DNA from: Nitrospinota bacterium
GTDB lineage: Bacteria > Nitrospinota > Nitrospinia > Nitrospinales > Nitrospinaceae
Assembly: GCA_029879645.1 (NCBI GenBank)
Contig: JAOUPX010000013.1
Span: 1-43,846, forward strand
Length of the DNA stretch: 43,846 nucleotides
Direction: 5' to 3'
Below, one piece after another: positions 1 through 8,974 of the stretch (position 1 is the stretch's first letter; each line of letters opens with the position of its first letter). The translations under genes were made by a program, and so were the position numbers. The notes below the pieces were generated by a model. It worked only from the letters and a program-made list of their open reading frames with translations, searched no databases and was not told the DNA's origin.

Positions 1-106
1 CGGCCACCCGTGCTCCGGCTTTCCCGAATGCCAGCGCCAAGGCGCGTCCGATGCCCTCGGCGGCGCCGGTGATGAGGACTTTACGGTCTTTTAAATCCAA
101 ATCCAT
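1..106 (-). CDS. Short-chain dehydrogenase/reductase, N-terminal fragment
   Basis: The gene runs off the left edge, so only about 35 N-terminal residues are visible. They read MDLDLKDRKVLITGAAEGIG and continue RALALAFGKAGARVA. The TGxxxGIG glycine-rich loop after a beta strand is the NAD(P)-binding signature of the classical SDR family (Rossmann fold, cytosolic oxidoreductases). The ATG at 106 is preceded by GGGAGA at a good distance, which supports this start. The substrate cannot be read from this fragment. It is transcribed leftward, divergent from the small membrane protein at 159. Confidence 0.85.
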   Translation of the reverse strand, partial: MDLDLKDRKVLITGAAEGIGRALALAFGKAGARVA

Positions 107-158
107 GTTAAAATTCTCCCCTTTAGATTAACTTCCCGTTCATTCCTTCAAGGTTCTT

Positions 159-515
159 ATGTTTGCCGATGTGTTTCCCCAGGTCAGCGCCTCGCCCTCT
201 TTAATATGGGTGGTGGCCGCGATAATTTTTAACATCATCAACGTTTTCCTGGGATTGTACATGGCATTCTTCAAAAAAGAACCCCGCCTGATCCGGGGGC
301 ATTTGTATCTTTATATCACGATCGTGATCTGCCTGGTATTCTTCCTGGTGATGAACGGCGTCCATTCCGAAAACACGATCTGGGAATACCTGATCGGCCT
401 CTACTTTATCACACTCGTCCCCCTGAGCCGGAAATGGGATGTGCTGATCCACGCGCTCATTAGTATCGTCGGGCTGACACTCCTGCCATTGTTGATTCTA
501 CTGCAGATGTATTAA
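159..515 (+). CDS. Small integral membrane protein of unknown function
   Basis: 118 residues, not assigned to a family. About four hydrophobic segments are visible: roughly residues 15-36 (LIWVVAAIIFNIINVFLGLY), 49-66 (LYLYITIVICLVFFLVMN), 76-89 and 96-116. They are separated by short charged loops (KKEPRLIRG, SRKWD). No catalytic motif or signal-peptide cleavage site is evident, so it is most likely an inner-membrane protein. It starts 52 bases from the divergent SDR gene and may share that promoter region. No ribosome binding site of note precedes the ATG. Coding is supported by the sustained hydrophobic pattern and by the antiparallel gene arrangement, not by homology. Confidence 0.6.
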   Translation: MFADVFPQVSASPSLIWVVAAIIFNIINVFLGLYMAFFKKEPRLIRGHLYLYITIVICLVFFLVMNGVHSENTIWEYLIGLYFITLVPLSRKWDVLIHALISIVGLTLLPLLILLQMY

Positions 516-636
516 AAACCTGGAGAAAGGGAGCAGGAAGAAAAGGGGAAAGGATTTGGCTCCCCCTTGTATTGGGTCGAAGGGATTCCTCCTCTTGCTT
601 TTTTCTGAAGAACTTTTCGGAGGGTGACGTGAATCG

Positions 637-665
637 TGTCATGCTTCGACGGGCTCAGCATGACA
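637..665. repeat. Perfect 9-bp inverted repeat (REP-like hairpin)
   Basis: TGTCATGCT and AGCATGACA form a perfect 9-bp inverted repeat around an 11-base loop containing CTTCGAC and GCTCAG motifs. It sits between the convergent small membrane protein and the ferredoxin gene, 20 bases beyond the ferredoxin stop. There is no T tract on either side, so it is not a classical intrinsic terminator. The arms and loop resemble interspersed palindromic elements found in many bacterial genomes. It could protect the 3' end of either transcript. Confidence 0.6.
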
Positions 666-684
666 GGTAAAGAATCGTGGGGAA

Positions 685-993
685 TTAAAGATCTTTAATA
701 GCGGCTTTGATGGTGATGTCGCCGTATACTTTGGCGCGGCAACCGAGTTTCTGGTTGGGTCCGAGGCGGTGGATTTTCTCGATCAGGGAGTGACCGTTGA
801 CGTTTTCAAGGGGTTCGACTTCGATCAGGCAGGTGCCGCACATACCCATGCCCCGGCAGTTAAACTGGGCGGCCATTCCCTTATACAGCACCACGTCGTT
901 GAATACGGCACCTTTGCGCAGGTTGGCACCGTAGCCTACTTTGAATTCTTTGACTTCGCCGGTATCTGTATTGTGAACGGTAATTTTTGGCAT
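685..993 (-). CDS. 2Fe-2S ferredoxin (plant/adrenodoxin fold)
   Basis: 102 residues, the usual length of a free-standing [2Fe-2S] ferredoxin. The cluster-binding pattern is visible as NCRGMGMCGTC (C-x5-C-x2-C), with the fourth cysteine downstream in KLGCRAK. The N-terminal strand pair (MPKITVHNTDTGEVKEF) and the LRKGAVFNDVVLY segment fit the beta-grasp fold. It is a soluble electron carrier, and its redox partner cannot be told from sequence. It lies 111 bases downstream of cysNC on the same strand. A role in sulfur assimilation is possible by position only; it may equally have its own promoter. Replacement of the usual CRxGxCGxC run by CRGMGMCGTC is within family variation. Confidence 0.85.
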   Translation of the reverse strand: MPKITVHNTDTGEVKEFKVGYGANLRKGAVFNDVVLYKGMAAQFNCRGMGMCGTCLIEVEPLENVNGHSLIEKIHRLGPNQKLGCRAKVYGDITIKAAIKDL

Positions 994-1104
994 CGGTATC
1001 TTTCCAAAGTTCCCTGAAATCGGCCCGCAGGCTCAAATGAAGGGGCACTTTGTCACGCCCGGAAAAAAAAGTCAACTCCCTTTTCTACGGGTGGGTTTGT
1101 CCTT

Positions 1105-2934
1105 TTAAATCGAATAGTTATGGCCGGTCAGAATTTTTTTGTCCTTCAGGTAATCGAGGATTTTTTGAACGGCGGATTCGTGTTCTGCCGCTTCATCGAG
1201 AGTCAAAATCATATCCGGCTTGCCTTTCGGGAACTTATCGCTGGTCACCTGCACTTCCACTATCGGGGCGGGTTCGATCAGCAGGCTGATGTTGGAATGA
1301 TCCTCCTGGTTGAACGCGTTAGAGGTGGAAATGACCACATGCCCGGCATCGATGAATAACTTGGCCACCTCGCCGAAACGCCGTACCGCTTCCCCGTCTG
1401 AAAAATATTGCTCCTGGTCCATATCCGCTCCCAGGCCGACTTTAATATTGCGTCCGTCGAGGAGGTAGCTCTGGAAATTCTGGTGGAACAATTTTTCCTC
1501 CAGCTTGCCCGCCAGGGAAGCTTTCCCCGCGCCTGATTTCCCGGTAATAAGAATCATGGCGGCGCGGTGACCGTAGCGATATGCCCTCATCTCCGGAGTG
1601 ACCGCGCTCTGGATCCAATGCGAATCACGGTAGCGTGCCTCGTCCCGGTATCGGTCGATTTCCGACAGGGGAGTGAAGCCGGTAATGATGCCGCCGCCGC
1701 ATACGTCATAATCGTCAACCAGCACAAACCGGCCGGTTTCAGGAATACTGGTAAACAGGTCCAGGGCAATCGGTTGCCGGGTCCGCAGTGTCAATTCGGC
1801 CACGTCGTTTTTAGCGATAAAGTCCTGGTCCGGGAGCGTTTCCAGCGTGGAGGCGTCGATGGCCTTGTTGAACCGGAGCACTTCGCATTCCACGTTTTGA
1901 GTGGTCAGTTTGATAAGGTATGACTCACCCCTTTGCAGATGTTTTTTCCCCATCCAGAACACGTTGGCGTCGAAGGTCGTGGTGACGATCGGCGGATCGC
2001 TGGCCAATGTGGCGATGTTGCCCCGCTCCACGAAGATCTGTTCGGTTAAAGTGATGCCGACGGACTGTGATGCTTCGATGGTTTGCGGTTTATTCTCTAC
2101 GCTCCAGGCTTCAATGGATTTAATGATGCCCTTTTTATTGGAAGGCGCGAAAATGACTTCGTCGCCAATTTTAGCTGTTCCGGATTCCACCCTTCCCGCC
2201 AGAATGCGCCGTTCATCAAACTTGTAAACATCCTGCAGGGGCAGGCGGAACGGCAGGTTGACCTCCGGCAGTTTGTCTTCGAACTGGTCCAGCATTTCCA
2301 GTACGGTGGGGCCCTGGTACCAAGTCATGTTTTCGGAACGGTGAGCGATGTTTTCTCCCAACTTCGCGGAGACGGGGATGTATTCCCGTGCGGTGACACC
2401 CATCGATTCAAGGAAATTCGTGTACTCGGATTTGATCTTGTAGAACACTTCGGGATCGTGTTTCACAAGGTCCATTTTGTTGACCACGACCGCCACCTGC
2501 TTCATGCCCAGCAGGCGTAGAAGATACCCATGGCGGCGCGACTGCTCCTGCACTCCCTCGTAGGCGTCGATCAGCAAAAGGGCCGCTTCCGCGTTAGCGG
2601 CACCGGTGACCATATTTTTCAGGAATTCCTTGTGGCCGGGCGCGTCGATAATCACGTACGGACGCTTCTTGGTTTTGAAAAAGATCTGCGATGTGTCGAT
2701 GGTGATGCCCTGTTCCTGTTCCTCTTCCAACGCATCCAGGAGGAAGGCAAACTCAAACGTTTTGCCTTGCTGATCGCAGATGTCTTTAACGAAATCGAGT
2801 TTGCCGGTGGGCAGGCTGTCGGTATCCGCCATCAGACGGCCCACCAGTGTGGACTTGCCGTGATCGACATGGCCGACGATGACCAACTTCATGAGTCTTC
2901 CGGAATGAGTATCTTTGTGACCGTTATTTCCCAT
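1105..2934 (-). CDS. cysNC: Sulfate adenylyltransferase subunit 1 fused to an APS-kinase-like domain
   Basis: 609 residues. The N-terminal part is the EF-Tu-like GTPase CysN: GHVDHGKST (G1, about residues 21-29), DAPGHKEF (G3) and NKMD (G4), followed by beta-barrel domains to about residue 440. With CysD it forms ATP sulfurylase, making APS from sulfate and ATP. From about residue 460 a P-loop domain with the layout of APS kinase (CysC) follows, as in NodQ-type fusions. This tail looks degenerate: the Walker A reads GKSGAGKA with alanine for the essential Ser/Thr, DGDN is DGRN, and the KARxG region is unrecognisable. The ATG overlaps the cysD stop (TAATG), so translation is coupled. A second ATG at residue 15 (position 2892) has GGAAG upstream and would place MKLVIVGHVDHGKST at the start. 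The GTPase call is sure; kinase activity of the tail is doubtful. Confidence 0.93.
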   Translation of the reverse strand: MGNNGHKDTHSGRLMKLVIVGHVDHGKSTLVGRLMADTDSLPTGKLDFVKDICDQQGKTFEFAFLLDALEEEQEQGITIDTSQIFFKTKKRPYVIIDAPGHKEFLKNMVTGAANAEAALLLIDAYEGVQEQSRRHGYLLRLLGMKQVAVVVNKMDLVKHDPEVFYKIKSEYTNFLESMGVTAREYIPVSAKLGENIAHRSENMTWYQGPTVLEMLDQFEDKLPEVNLPFRLPLQDVYKFDERRILAGRVESGTAKIGDEVIFAPSNKKGIIKSIEAWSVENKPQTIEASQSVGITLTEQIFVERGNIATLASDPPIVTTTFDANVFWMGKKHLQRGESYLIKLTTQNVECEVLRFNKAIDASTLETLPDQDFIAKNDVAELTLRTRQPIALDLFTSIPETGRFVLVDDYDVCGGGIITGFTPLSEIDRYRDEARYRDSHWIQSAVTPEMRAYRYGHRAAMILITGKSGAGKASLAGKLEEKLFHQNFQSYLLDGRNIKVGLGADMDQEQYFSDGEAVRRFGEVAKLFIDAGHVVISTSNAFNQEDHSNISLLIEPAPIVEVQVTSDKFPKGKPDMILTLDEAAEHESAVQKILDYLKDKKILTGHNYSI

Positions 2935-3737
2935 TACATGTACCCCCGTGCCCGGAGTTTCTGCATCGCGTAAGTGTCTTCCTGATCCTGCGCGCGGCCG
3001 GACCGCTCGGAGGAGGTGGTGTCCTTCAACTCTTCGATGATTTCACGGACGTTGCTGGCTTTGGACTCAATCGATCCCGTGCAGGGCGCACAACCGAGCG
3101 ACCGGTAGCGGCGGCCCTCTTCGTTAGCGAAGTACAGGTCGATGATGGGTATTTTTTCTTTCTCGATGTATTCCCACACGTTGAGCTCCGTCCAGTGCAG
3201 TAATGGATGAATACGGATATGCGTGCCTTCGGCAAAAGTGGTTTTGAACTGGTCCCACAATTCCGGCGGCTGATCCTTGAAATTCCACTCGAAATTTTTG
3301 TCGCGTGGTGAAAAATAGCGCTCCTTGGCGCGGGTTCCCTCTTCGTCGCGGCGGATGCCGAGAATGAGACCGGTGTATCCCTCCTGTTCCATAACCTGGG
3401 AGAGCCCCTGTGTCTTGAGGGCTTCACAGCAGACGATGCGGCCTTTCTCGTGGTTCATGCCCTCCGCCAGCGCTTTTTTATTTTGCCCGACGACCAGGTT
3501 CAATCCCCATTCCTGGGCGTACCTGTCGCGGTATTCGATCATCTTCGGGATTTTATAACTGGTGTCGATGTGCACCAGAGGGATCGGGCAATGCCCGAAA
3601 AACGCTTTGCGCGCGAGCCAAAGAAGTACGGTCGAGTCTTTGCCGATCGACCACAACATGGCCAGATTTTTAAAATTCTTGTACGCTTCGCGCAGAATGT
3701 AAATACTTTGGTTTTCAAGTTCGTTTAAATGGTCCAT
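2934..3737 (-). CDS. cysD: Sulfate adenylyltransferase subunit 2
   Basis: 267 residues of the PP-loop (adenine nucleotide alpha hydrolase) family. SIGKDST near residue 30 is the PP-loop. [23 protein letters not shown] and the C-terminal [14 protein letters not shown] are typical of CysD. It is the catalytic ATP-sulfurylase subunit that adenylylates sulfate, driven by GTP hydrolysis in CysN. Its length is somewhat shorter than the roughly 300 residues of enterobacterial CysD, mostly at the N-terminus, with the core intact. The last codon overlaps the cysNC start by one base, a two-gene operon. The 116 bases upstream, to the DUF2851 stop, hold no convincing promoter by eye. Confidence 0.95.
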   Translation of the reverse strand: MDHLNELENQSIYILREAYKNFKNLAMLWSIGKDSTVLLWLARKAFFGHCPIPLVHIDTSYKIPKMIEYRDRYAQEWGLNLVVGQNKKALAEGMNHEKGRIVCCEALKTQGLSQVMEQEGYTGLILGIRRDEEGTRAKERYFSPRDKNFEWNFKDQPPELWDQFKTTFAEGTHIRIHPLLHWTELNVWEYIEKEKIPIIDLYFANEEGRRYRSLGCAPCTGSIESKASNVREIIEELKDTTSSERSGRAQDQEDTYAMQKLRARGYM

Positions 3738-3853
3738 ATCACTCGCAATTTTCCCAATGGGAGGGTTTGTGTACCCCCACTTTATCTTTTCAGTACAATA
3801 GAATCAAGGGTTTTGAGGGCTCAAGGGAGGAAAAGTCCGGGGAAAGTCACCCC

Positions 3854-5404
3854 TCAGGTAAAATACCGCTCGACAACGCTCGGAAATTGACAACGCAGGC
3901 AGTTATTTTGGTTCTGCGTGCAGTAATCCTGGTACACCTGCATCAATCCCTGCGTTTTCCGGTCGCTGTCCAATTCCTTCAATAACCGCTCTTTGTCCCC
4001 CAGAATGTAATGGCTCATGAACCGAACCCACTGATTGTCAGTGGCCCGGCTTTTGGTCTGAAACAGCAGTCCCAGTGCTTTTTCAAGCGATTCCGATTTG
4101 CTGGCCCGGGCATAAATCAACCCCACCGGCAGGACGATGTTAATGGTGATTTCCCGAGACCGGTCAGGACCGATAAGCTGTTGTTTTTTATTGAGCCTTT
4201 TGCCTTCGGGAGTGTAATGCCATGCCCAGTAGTCGTCCGCCTCCAGGCAGAAAAAGCGCAATATCCTGTTTCGCGAGGCCCCAGTATATCCCTTCTCCAA
4301 GGCATTGGGAAGGGTTGATTGCAGGCATTCCAGGATATCGGCGAACAGGCCGGAATCCCAATGCCGGGCAACCAGGTGGCTCAGTGCCGCGATCCGGCGG
4401 TAGGGGAAATTGGCGGGCCGCATTTTGCCGAATTTCCACTCTTTCCGGTCCATGACCCGGTCCGTGAATTTTTTATGATGCCGGTTCCAGGTGCTTTGCA
4501 GATCCGAAAAATAAGCGCCATCTCTGGAAAACTTGGCTTTCGGCGGGTCCCTCAGGTCAATGAGGCCGGAAACTCCAAACAGAAGGGCCTGAATTTGCTG
4601 CACTTTATCCTGGTACGACGATTTCCCCGGAATGAGTTGCCTGATGCTCTCCAGCGTTACCGTTTCCGCCAGGGCGCGGAAGGGTTGCTTATTGCTGGGG
4701 TAGCCCATCGCCTCAGCCACGCCTTCGTAGAACGTCTGTTCATAACCCCGGGTGATGATGCGGTCATGAAAGCGGTCCATCTTGGTGTGGATTCGTGCGT
4801 CGCCTGCGCTCTTCAAGAGTTCGGCAAACTTTTCCTGCGAAAGGCGGGTCAGCGGGTTGTGGCACAGGCCCTTGTTGAACTGGTTGAGAAGGGGGTAGCT
4901 ATCGAAATCCAATTGTTCATTCAACTGCAGAATGCCCTGCTTGAGATAATTCTTGAGCTCCAGTTCGAAGATATGCGGCCGCGAAAGATTTTTGGGCTCC
5001 ACCGCTTTATCTTGGCTGATCTGTTTCCGGCCCCGGCCTTTCCACATGTATACATGGAGAATTACGTTGTCGTACTCGTTGTTATCCGAATGACCGTGTG
5101 CTTTCCAGTCGCAACCGTAGACGTGAAGTTCGACGTCGCCTTCATGCAGTTGACCGTTCACCCGGATGGCGGCGCTTTTGAAATCCGGTCCGCTCCCGAA
5201 ATTCCAATAGCCGGGGGAAATAACTTCCAGGGATTTTCCTTCGGTGGTTTTGAGCTCGTCCTTTTTGATGAGCTGATCGTTCCACACACACCGGATGACT
5301 TTTTCCGGGATGCGTTCTTCCGGTTCCTCCTCTACCTGAGTGCGTGTGTAGAGTTGGGTGAATTTCAAATAGTGATCGCTGAAGAAGTGATCTTCGGTTC
5401 TCAT
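3854..5404 (-). CDS. DUF2851 family protein
   Basis: 516 residues from the ATG at 5404, which overlaps the cysS stop as ATGA. An upstream in-frame extension inside cysS exists but the coupled ATG is the likely start. Recognisable features of DUF2851 are the early VIRCVWNDQLI segment, SPGYWNFGSGPDFKSAAI and GDVELHV followed by DWKAHGH. The last segments suggest a nuclease-like or metal-binding fold, but no function is established. The C-terminus carries CTQNQNNCLRCQFP, a cysteine cluster (CxxC plus an upstream Cys) that may bind metal. No signal peptide or membrane segment is seen, so it is cytosolic. Its coupling to cysS is positional only. Confidence 0.8.
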   Translation of the reverse strand: MRTEDHFFSDHYLKFTQLYTRTQVEEEPEERIPEKVIRCVWNDQLIKKDELKTTEGKSLEVISPGYWNFGSGPDFKSAAIRVNGQLHEGDVELHVYGCDWKAHGHSDNNEYDNVILHVYMWKGRGRKQISQDKAVEPKNLSRPHIFELELKNYLKQGILQLNEQLDFDSYPLLNQFNKGLCHNPLTRLSQEKFAELLKSAGDARIHTKMDRFHDRIITRGYEQTFYEGVAEAMGYPSNKQPFRALAETVTLESIRQLIPGKSSYQDKVQQIQALLFGVSGLIDLRDPPKAKFSRDGAYFSDLQSTWNRHHKKFTDRVMDRKEWKFGKMRPANFPYRRIAALSHLVARHWDSGLFADILECLQSTLPNALEKGYTGASRNRILRFFCLEADDYWAWHYTPEGKRLNKKQQLIGPDRSREITINIVLPVGLIYARASKSESLEKALGLLFQTKSRATDNQWVRFMSHYILGDKERLLKELDSDRKTQGLMQVYQDYCTQNQNNCLRCQFPSVVERYFT

Positions 5405-6852
5405 TTGACTTTCCAGACAGTTCCCTCGGCAGTGTCTTCCAATACAATACCCATGTCGGTCAATGCGTCTCTGCATTCATCCGCCCTGGCCCAATCCCTG
5501 GCCTCGCGCGCGGCTTTGCGCTGGGCGATCAAGGCTTCGATCTGCTCAACGTCCAGCCCCAGAGTTTCCTTTTTGGTTTCCAAGACACGTGCCAGATAGT
5601 TTTTGGGTTCGTGGTATAGAAAACCCAGCAGTTGGCAGGCGTATTTTAGTGTCGCGGCGGCGGTATCGAACCCGGCCCAGTCGCCATTTTTCTTTTGCAG
5701 AGCGGTCATCGCCTTGTTCAGGTGACGTAATTCTTCGTTCAGGTGGGCCAGCGCCACGGCGGTATTGAAATCATCGTTCATGGCCTCTTCGATTTTCTGG
5801 ATGAACGGTTGCGACCGGATACCTTCATTGGGATCGAGGCACTCATCAAATTTAAGGTCGCCCCGTTTATCCTGTGCGGCGGCAAAAAACTCATAGAACC
5901 GATCCAGGGTTTTTTCGGCATCATTCAGGTATTGATCGGCGAAATCGATAGGGCCCCGGTAATGATGGCTCAACAGGAACAGGCGCAGGACTTCGGGGTG
6001 ATACCGTTTCAGAATATCGCGAATGGTAAAAAAGTTGCCGAGCGATTTCGACATTTTCTCTTCATTGATATTGACGAATCCATTGTGGAGCCAGTACTTA
6101 ACCGGCGGTGTACCGGAGCACCCCTGCGACTGGGCGATCTCGTTTTCGTGATGGGGAAATACCAGATCCTTGCCGCCGCCATGGATGTCGAACCGCTCTC
6201 CCAGAAAATGCCGGCCCATGGCGGAGCATTCGATATGCCAGCCCGGCCGGCCGGGGCCCCACGGACTGTCCCACGACGGTTCACCGGGTTTGCTTTTTTT
6301 CCAGAGTGCGAAATCCAGTGGATCGCGTTTGCGTTCTCCGGGTTCGACGCGCGCACCGGCCATCATGTCATCAATATTGCGACCCGACAGTTTGCCGTAT
6401 TCCGGGAAGTTTTTGATGGAGAAATAAACGTCGCCCCCCGACTCATAGGCTTTTCCCTGGTCGATGAGCGAGGACACCATGGCGAGCATGCCTTCGATGT
6501 GATCCGTGGCTTTGGGTTCGACGTTTGGTGCGGCAATGTTCAACTGCCCCATGTCTTCATAAAACGCTTCGATGTATTTTTTCGTCACGTCCTGCCAGCC
6601 GATATTCTCCTCGTTGGCGCGTTTGATGATTTTGTCGTCGATATCGGTGAAGTTGCGTACGTAGTTGACGTCGTAACCGAGGTGCTGGAGGTAGCGGTAC
6701 ACCGTGTCGAAAACGATGGCGGCACGGGCGTGCCCGACATGGCAGTAATCGTAGACTGTGACGCCACAGACGTACATGCCCACCTTGCCCGGGTTGAGCG
6801 GGGTGAAGTCCTCTTTTTGTCCAGTCAGTGTGTTGTACAGGCGGAGGCTCAT
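5401..6852 (-). CDS. cysS: Cysteinyl-tRNA synthetase
   Basis: 483 residues from the ATG at 6852 (MSLRLYNTLTGQKEDF); a GTG two codons upstream is also open. It is a class I aminoacyl-tRNA synthetase that charges tRNA-Cys. Visible signatures are the zinc-site cysteine in MYVCGVTVYDYCHVGHAR (the HIGH motif appears as HVGH), GWHIECSAMG with further zinc ligands, FPHHENE, and EEKMSKSLGN (KMSKS). The C-terminal anticodon-binding helices and DALR-like region are present to the end (LTDMGIVLEDTAEGTVWKVK). Length is normal for the family. It lies 50 bases downstream of the TPR-cupredoxin gene and overlaps DUF2851 by four bases. Confidence 0.96.
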   Translation of the reverse strand: MSLRLYNTLTGQKEDFTPLNPGKVGMYVCGVTVYDYCHVGHARAAIVFDTVYRYLQHLGYDVNYVRNFTDIDDKIIKRANEENIGWQDVTKKYIEAFYEDMGQLNIAAPNVEPKATDHIEGMLAMVSSLIDQGKAYESGGDVYFSIKNFPEYGKLSGRNIDDMMAGARVEPGERKRDPLDFALWKKSKPGEPSWDSPWGPGRPGWHIECSAMGRHFLGERFDIHGGGKDLVFPHHENEIAQSQGCSGTPPVKYWLHNGFVNINEEKMSKSLGNFFTIRDILKRYHPEVLRLFLLSHHYRGPIDFADQYLNDAEKTLDRFYEFFAAAQDKRGDLKFDECLDPNEGIRSQPFIQKIEEAMNDDFNTAVALAHLNEELRHLNKAMTALQKKNGDWAGFDTAAATLKYACQLLGFLYHEPKNYLARVLETKKETLGLDVEQIEALIAQRKAAREARDWARADECRDALTDMGIVLEDTAEGTVWKVK

Positions 6853-6902
6853 GGGCACAAAATATCACTAGAGAAGGGTAAAATCAAACAAGGCAAGAGC
6901 AA

Positions 6903-8903
6903 TCAGGGTTTTGGGTTCAGCCTCTGTTCCAATTCCTTGACGTTGTTCCGGAGTTGGGCGACAACTCGTTCAGCCTTGAATTTCAGGGATTCAGCGGTAA
7001 TTTGTTCCATGTCCCCGATGCCGGAGAGGGCCTTGCGGATTTCATCCAGGGCCTGTTCCAGCTTCAGGCTGCGCTGTTCGCTGAAACTCTTGGCGATCGC
7101 TCCCTTAAGTCCCTTGCCGTCGTAATGCTGGGTGATGGCGATGAGCATTCGCTTGCGCGGTTGGTATTTTTTACCGGCTTCCCAATCCTTGATAGCCAGA
7201 GCTATTTCTTTCTCAATGTCATCCACCACTATTTTGTAGTCGGTGGCGTCCACAAGATCGTGGATTTCGCCGGGTTTTGAGGCCGAGGCTATTTTAAAGT
7301 CGAAAGTTTCATCCCTACCCGTCAGCTTGATGCTCTTGACGTTTTTCTCGACATCTTCCGGATACATCTGGGGGTGCCAGAATTCAAGAATGTATTCCTG
7401 GCTTTTGACATCTTCGAATTGGTATTCCCCGTTGGCATTGGTCTGGGCAAAATAACCGTTGGGCACCACGAACACCGTCCCCATCATGTCCTTATGCAGA
7501 TTACAACGCAAAATAACCGGTCCGGGAGTTTCCAACTGAATCTCGCGGGACGCTCCAGCGGCCATCGCGCCCAGGTTGAACTGGTTGCCCGAGGACTTGG
7601 AATAGATATTGTGGACCTCGCGGTCATCGTTGGTGAAGGTGACTTTGGAGCCGACCATGACCACCGAATGGGCGGGCGCGAATTGCAGTTCCTTTTGAAA
7701 AATATTGATAGACTGCGCGGCTTGCTTGGGAACCTTGAGTTTGCTCTTGGTTTCCAAAATCACCACCCCGCGTCCATCCACGGGCTGGCTGTTTATGGTG
7801 ACTTTACCTTTAACGTTGGTGATGGGCTTAACGACATCGGAATCCGATCCTTCCATCTTATGGTCGGAGCCTTCGGATTTTTCCTTGGTGTCCTCGGCTT
7901 CTTTGGGGGTTTCTTTCTCTTCACCTTTTTTGGGAGAGGGTTTTAAGTTGGCTTCCTGCGGCCCGATTCCCTTTTTCTTCAAGCCCATTGCGGTGAGAAA
8001 CTGAACCACAAACGGTTTTTCATACTGTTTATCGAGTTCGATCGCGCGCGTGAAGTGCGGCGCGGCCCCTTCAAAATTCTTTTGCAGACTACGCACAATA
8101 CCCAGATTGAAATGCCCCTGCGCGAAATCATCCTTGAGTTCCACCGCTTTCAGGTAGTTTGCCTCTTCGTTGGGGTAATCTTTTTTCAGGCCGTAGCTTT
8201 TACCCAGATAATTGTAGGCCAGATGGTTTTTCGGGTTGAGCTTGAGGGTTTTCTTGAACAGGTCGATGGCGCCATCGGCGTTCTTTTCAAATAACCGGGA
8301 CATTCCCCAATTGAACACGATTTCCTCGTCTTCCGGAGCCAGCTCGTAGGCCCGTGCGAAGCGGTTGTTGGCGCCCTTAAATTTTTTCTGCATGCGCAGG
8401 GCCGCCCCCCAGATGGAAAACACTTCCGGAGAATTCGGGCTCAGGTCGGCGGCTTTTTCGAATTCCAGTTCGGCCAGTTCGAACTGGCCTTTTTCCGCCA
8501 GGTCCATGCCTTTTGAAATATGCTCCAGCGTTTCCCGGGGGAGATGGGTCGGAGGTGTTGTGGGTGGAGCCGTGACGTCTGTGGCCACTTTTGACAAATC
8601 CAGGGCGTTTTTATCGGGATCGTTCAGAGCCACTTTTTCGATAGGTTCCGGCTCCGAAGAATCACTTTCATCCCGATCCAGGTCCTCCGATTTTTGGGGG
8701 GGGTCTTCAGCCAATTCCTCTGATCCGGAAACGCTGACATCCGTCTTTTTAAATTTGCTATAAGGAACCAAGTCGCCCGGTGGCTGGAACAGGGAGAACA
8801 AGCCCCAGATCGCTCCGGCCAACAAGAGAGCGCCGATCAGAAGTTTGAAGATAGGACGGGATGGGGGAGTATGGTCAGGTACGCGAATTTTGTTCTTGCT
8901 CAT
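6903..8903 (-). CDS. Membrane-anchored TPR protein fused to a cupredoxin domain
   Basis: 666 residues with an unusual domain order. A single membrane helix lies at about 18-40 (FKLLIGALLLAGAIWGLFSLF) after a short charged N-terminus, so it is probably anchored with its bulk in the periplasm. An acidic, Pro-rich linker covers about 45-120. About five TPR units follow at 125-300 (for example KGQFELAELEFEKAADLSPN). A second Lys/Glu-rich linker leads to a cupredoxin at about 365-480 with a complete type 1 copper set: H431, C467, H470 and M473 or M474 (RCNLHKDMM). A carboxypeptidase-regulatory-like strand region (GYFAQTNANGEYQFEDV, to about 540) and a helical tail complete it. GGAAGG five bases before the ATG fixes the start. 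The domains are seen; electron-transfer or copper-binding scaffold function is inference. Confidence 0.8.
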   Translation of the reverse strand: MSKNKIRVPDHTPPSRPIFKLLIGALLLAGAIWGLFSLFQPPGDLVPYSKFKKTDVSVSGSEELAEDPPQKSEDLDRDESDSSEPEPIEKVALNDPDKNALDLSKVATDVTAPPTTPPTHLPRETLEHISKGMDLAEKGQFELAELEFEKAADLSPNSPEVFSIWGAALRMQKKFKGANNRFARAYELAPEDEEIVFNWGMSRLFEKNADGAIDLFKKTLKLNPKNHLAYNYLGKSYGLKKDYPNEEANYLKAVELKDDFAQGHFNLGIVRSLQKNFEGAAPHFTRAIELDKQYEKPFVVQFLTAMGLKKKGIGPQEANLKPSPKKGEEKETPKEAEDTKEKSEGSDHKMEGSDSDVVKPITNVKGKVTINSQPVDGRGVVILETKSKLKVPKQAAQSINIFQKELQFAPAHSVVMVGSKVTFTNDDREVHNIYSKSSGNQFNLGAMAAGASREIQLETPGPVILRCNLHKDMMGTVFVVPNGYFAQTNANGEYQFEDVKSQEYILEFWHPQMYPEDVEKNVKSIKLTGRDETFDFKIASASKPGEIHDLVDATDYKIVVDDIEKEIALAIKDWEAGKKYQPRKRMLIAITQHYDGKGLKGAIAKSFSEQRSLKLEQALDEIRKALSGIGDMEQITAESLKFKAERVVAQLRNNVKELEQRLNPKP

Positions 8904-8974
8904 GAAAGCCTTCCGAGGATAAAGCTAATTATATCAATTAATTGGCTTTAAGGTCGTTTAATGGTTCAGGGTTT

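Noticed and set aside
4319-7125. Long open frames antisense to DUF2851 and cysS
   Set aside because: They are shadows of GC-biased third positions in clearly coding minus-strand genes.
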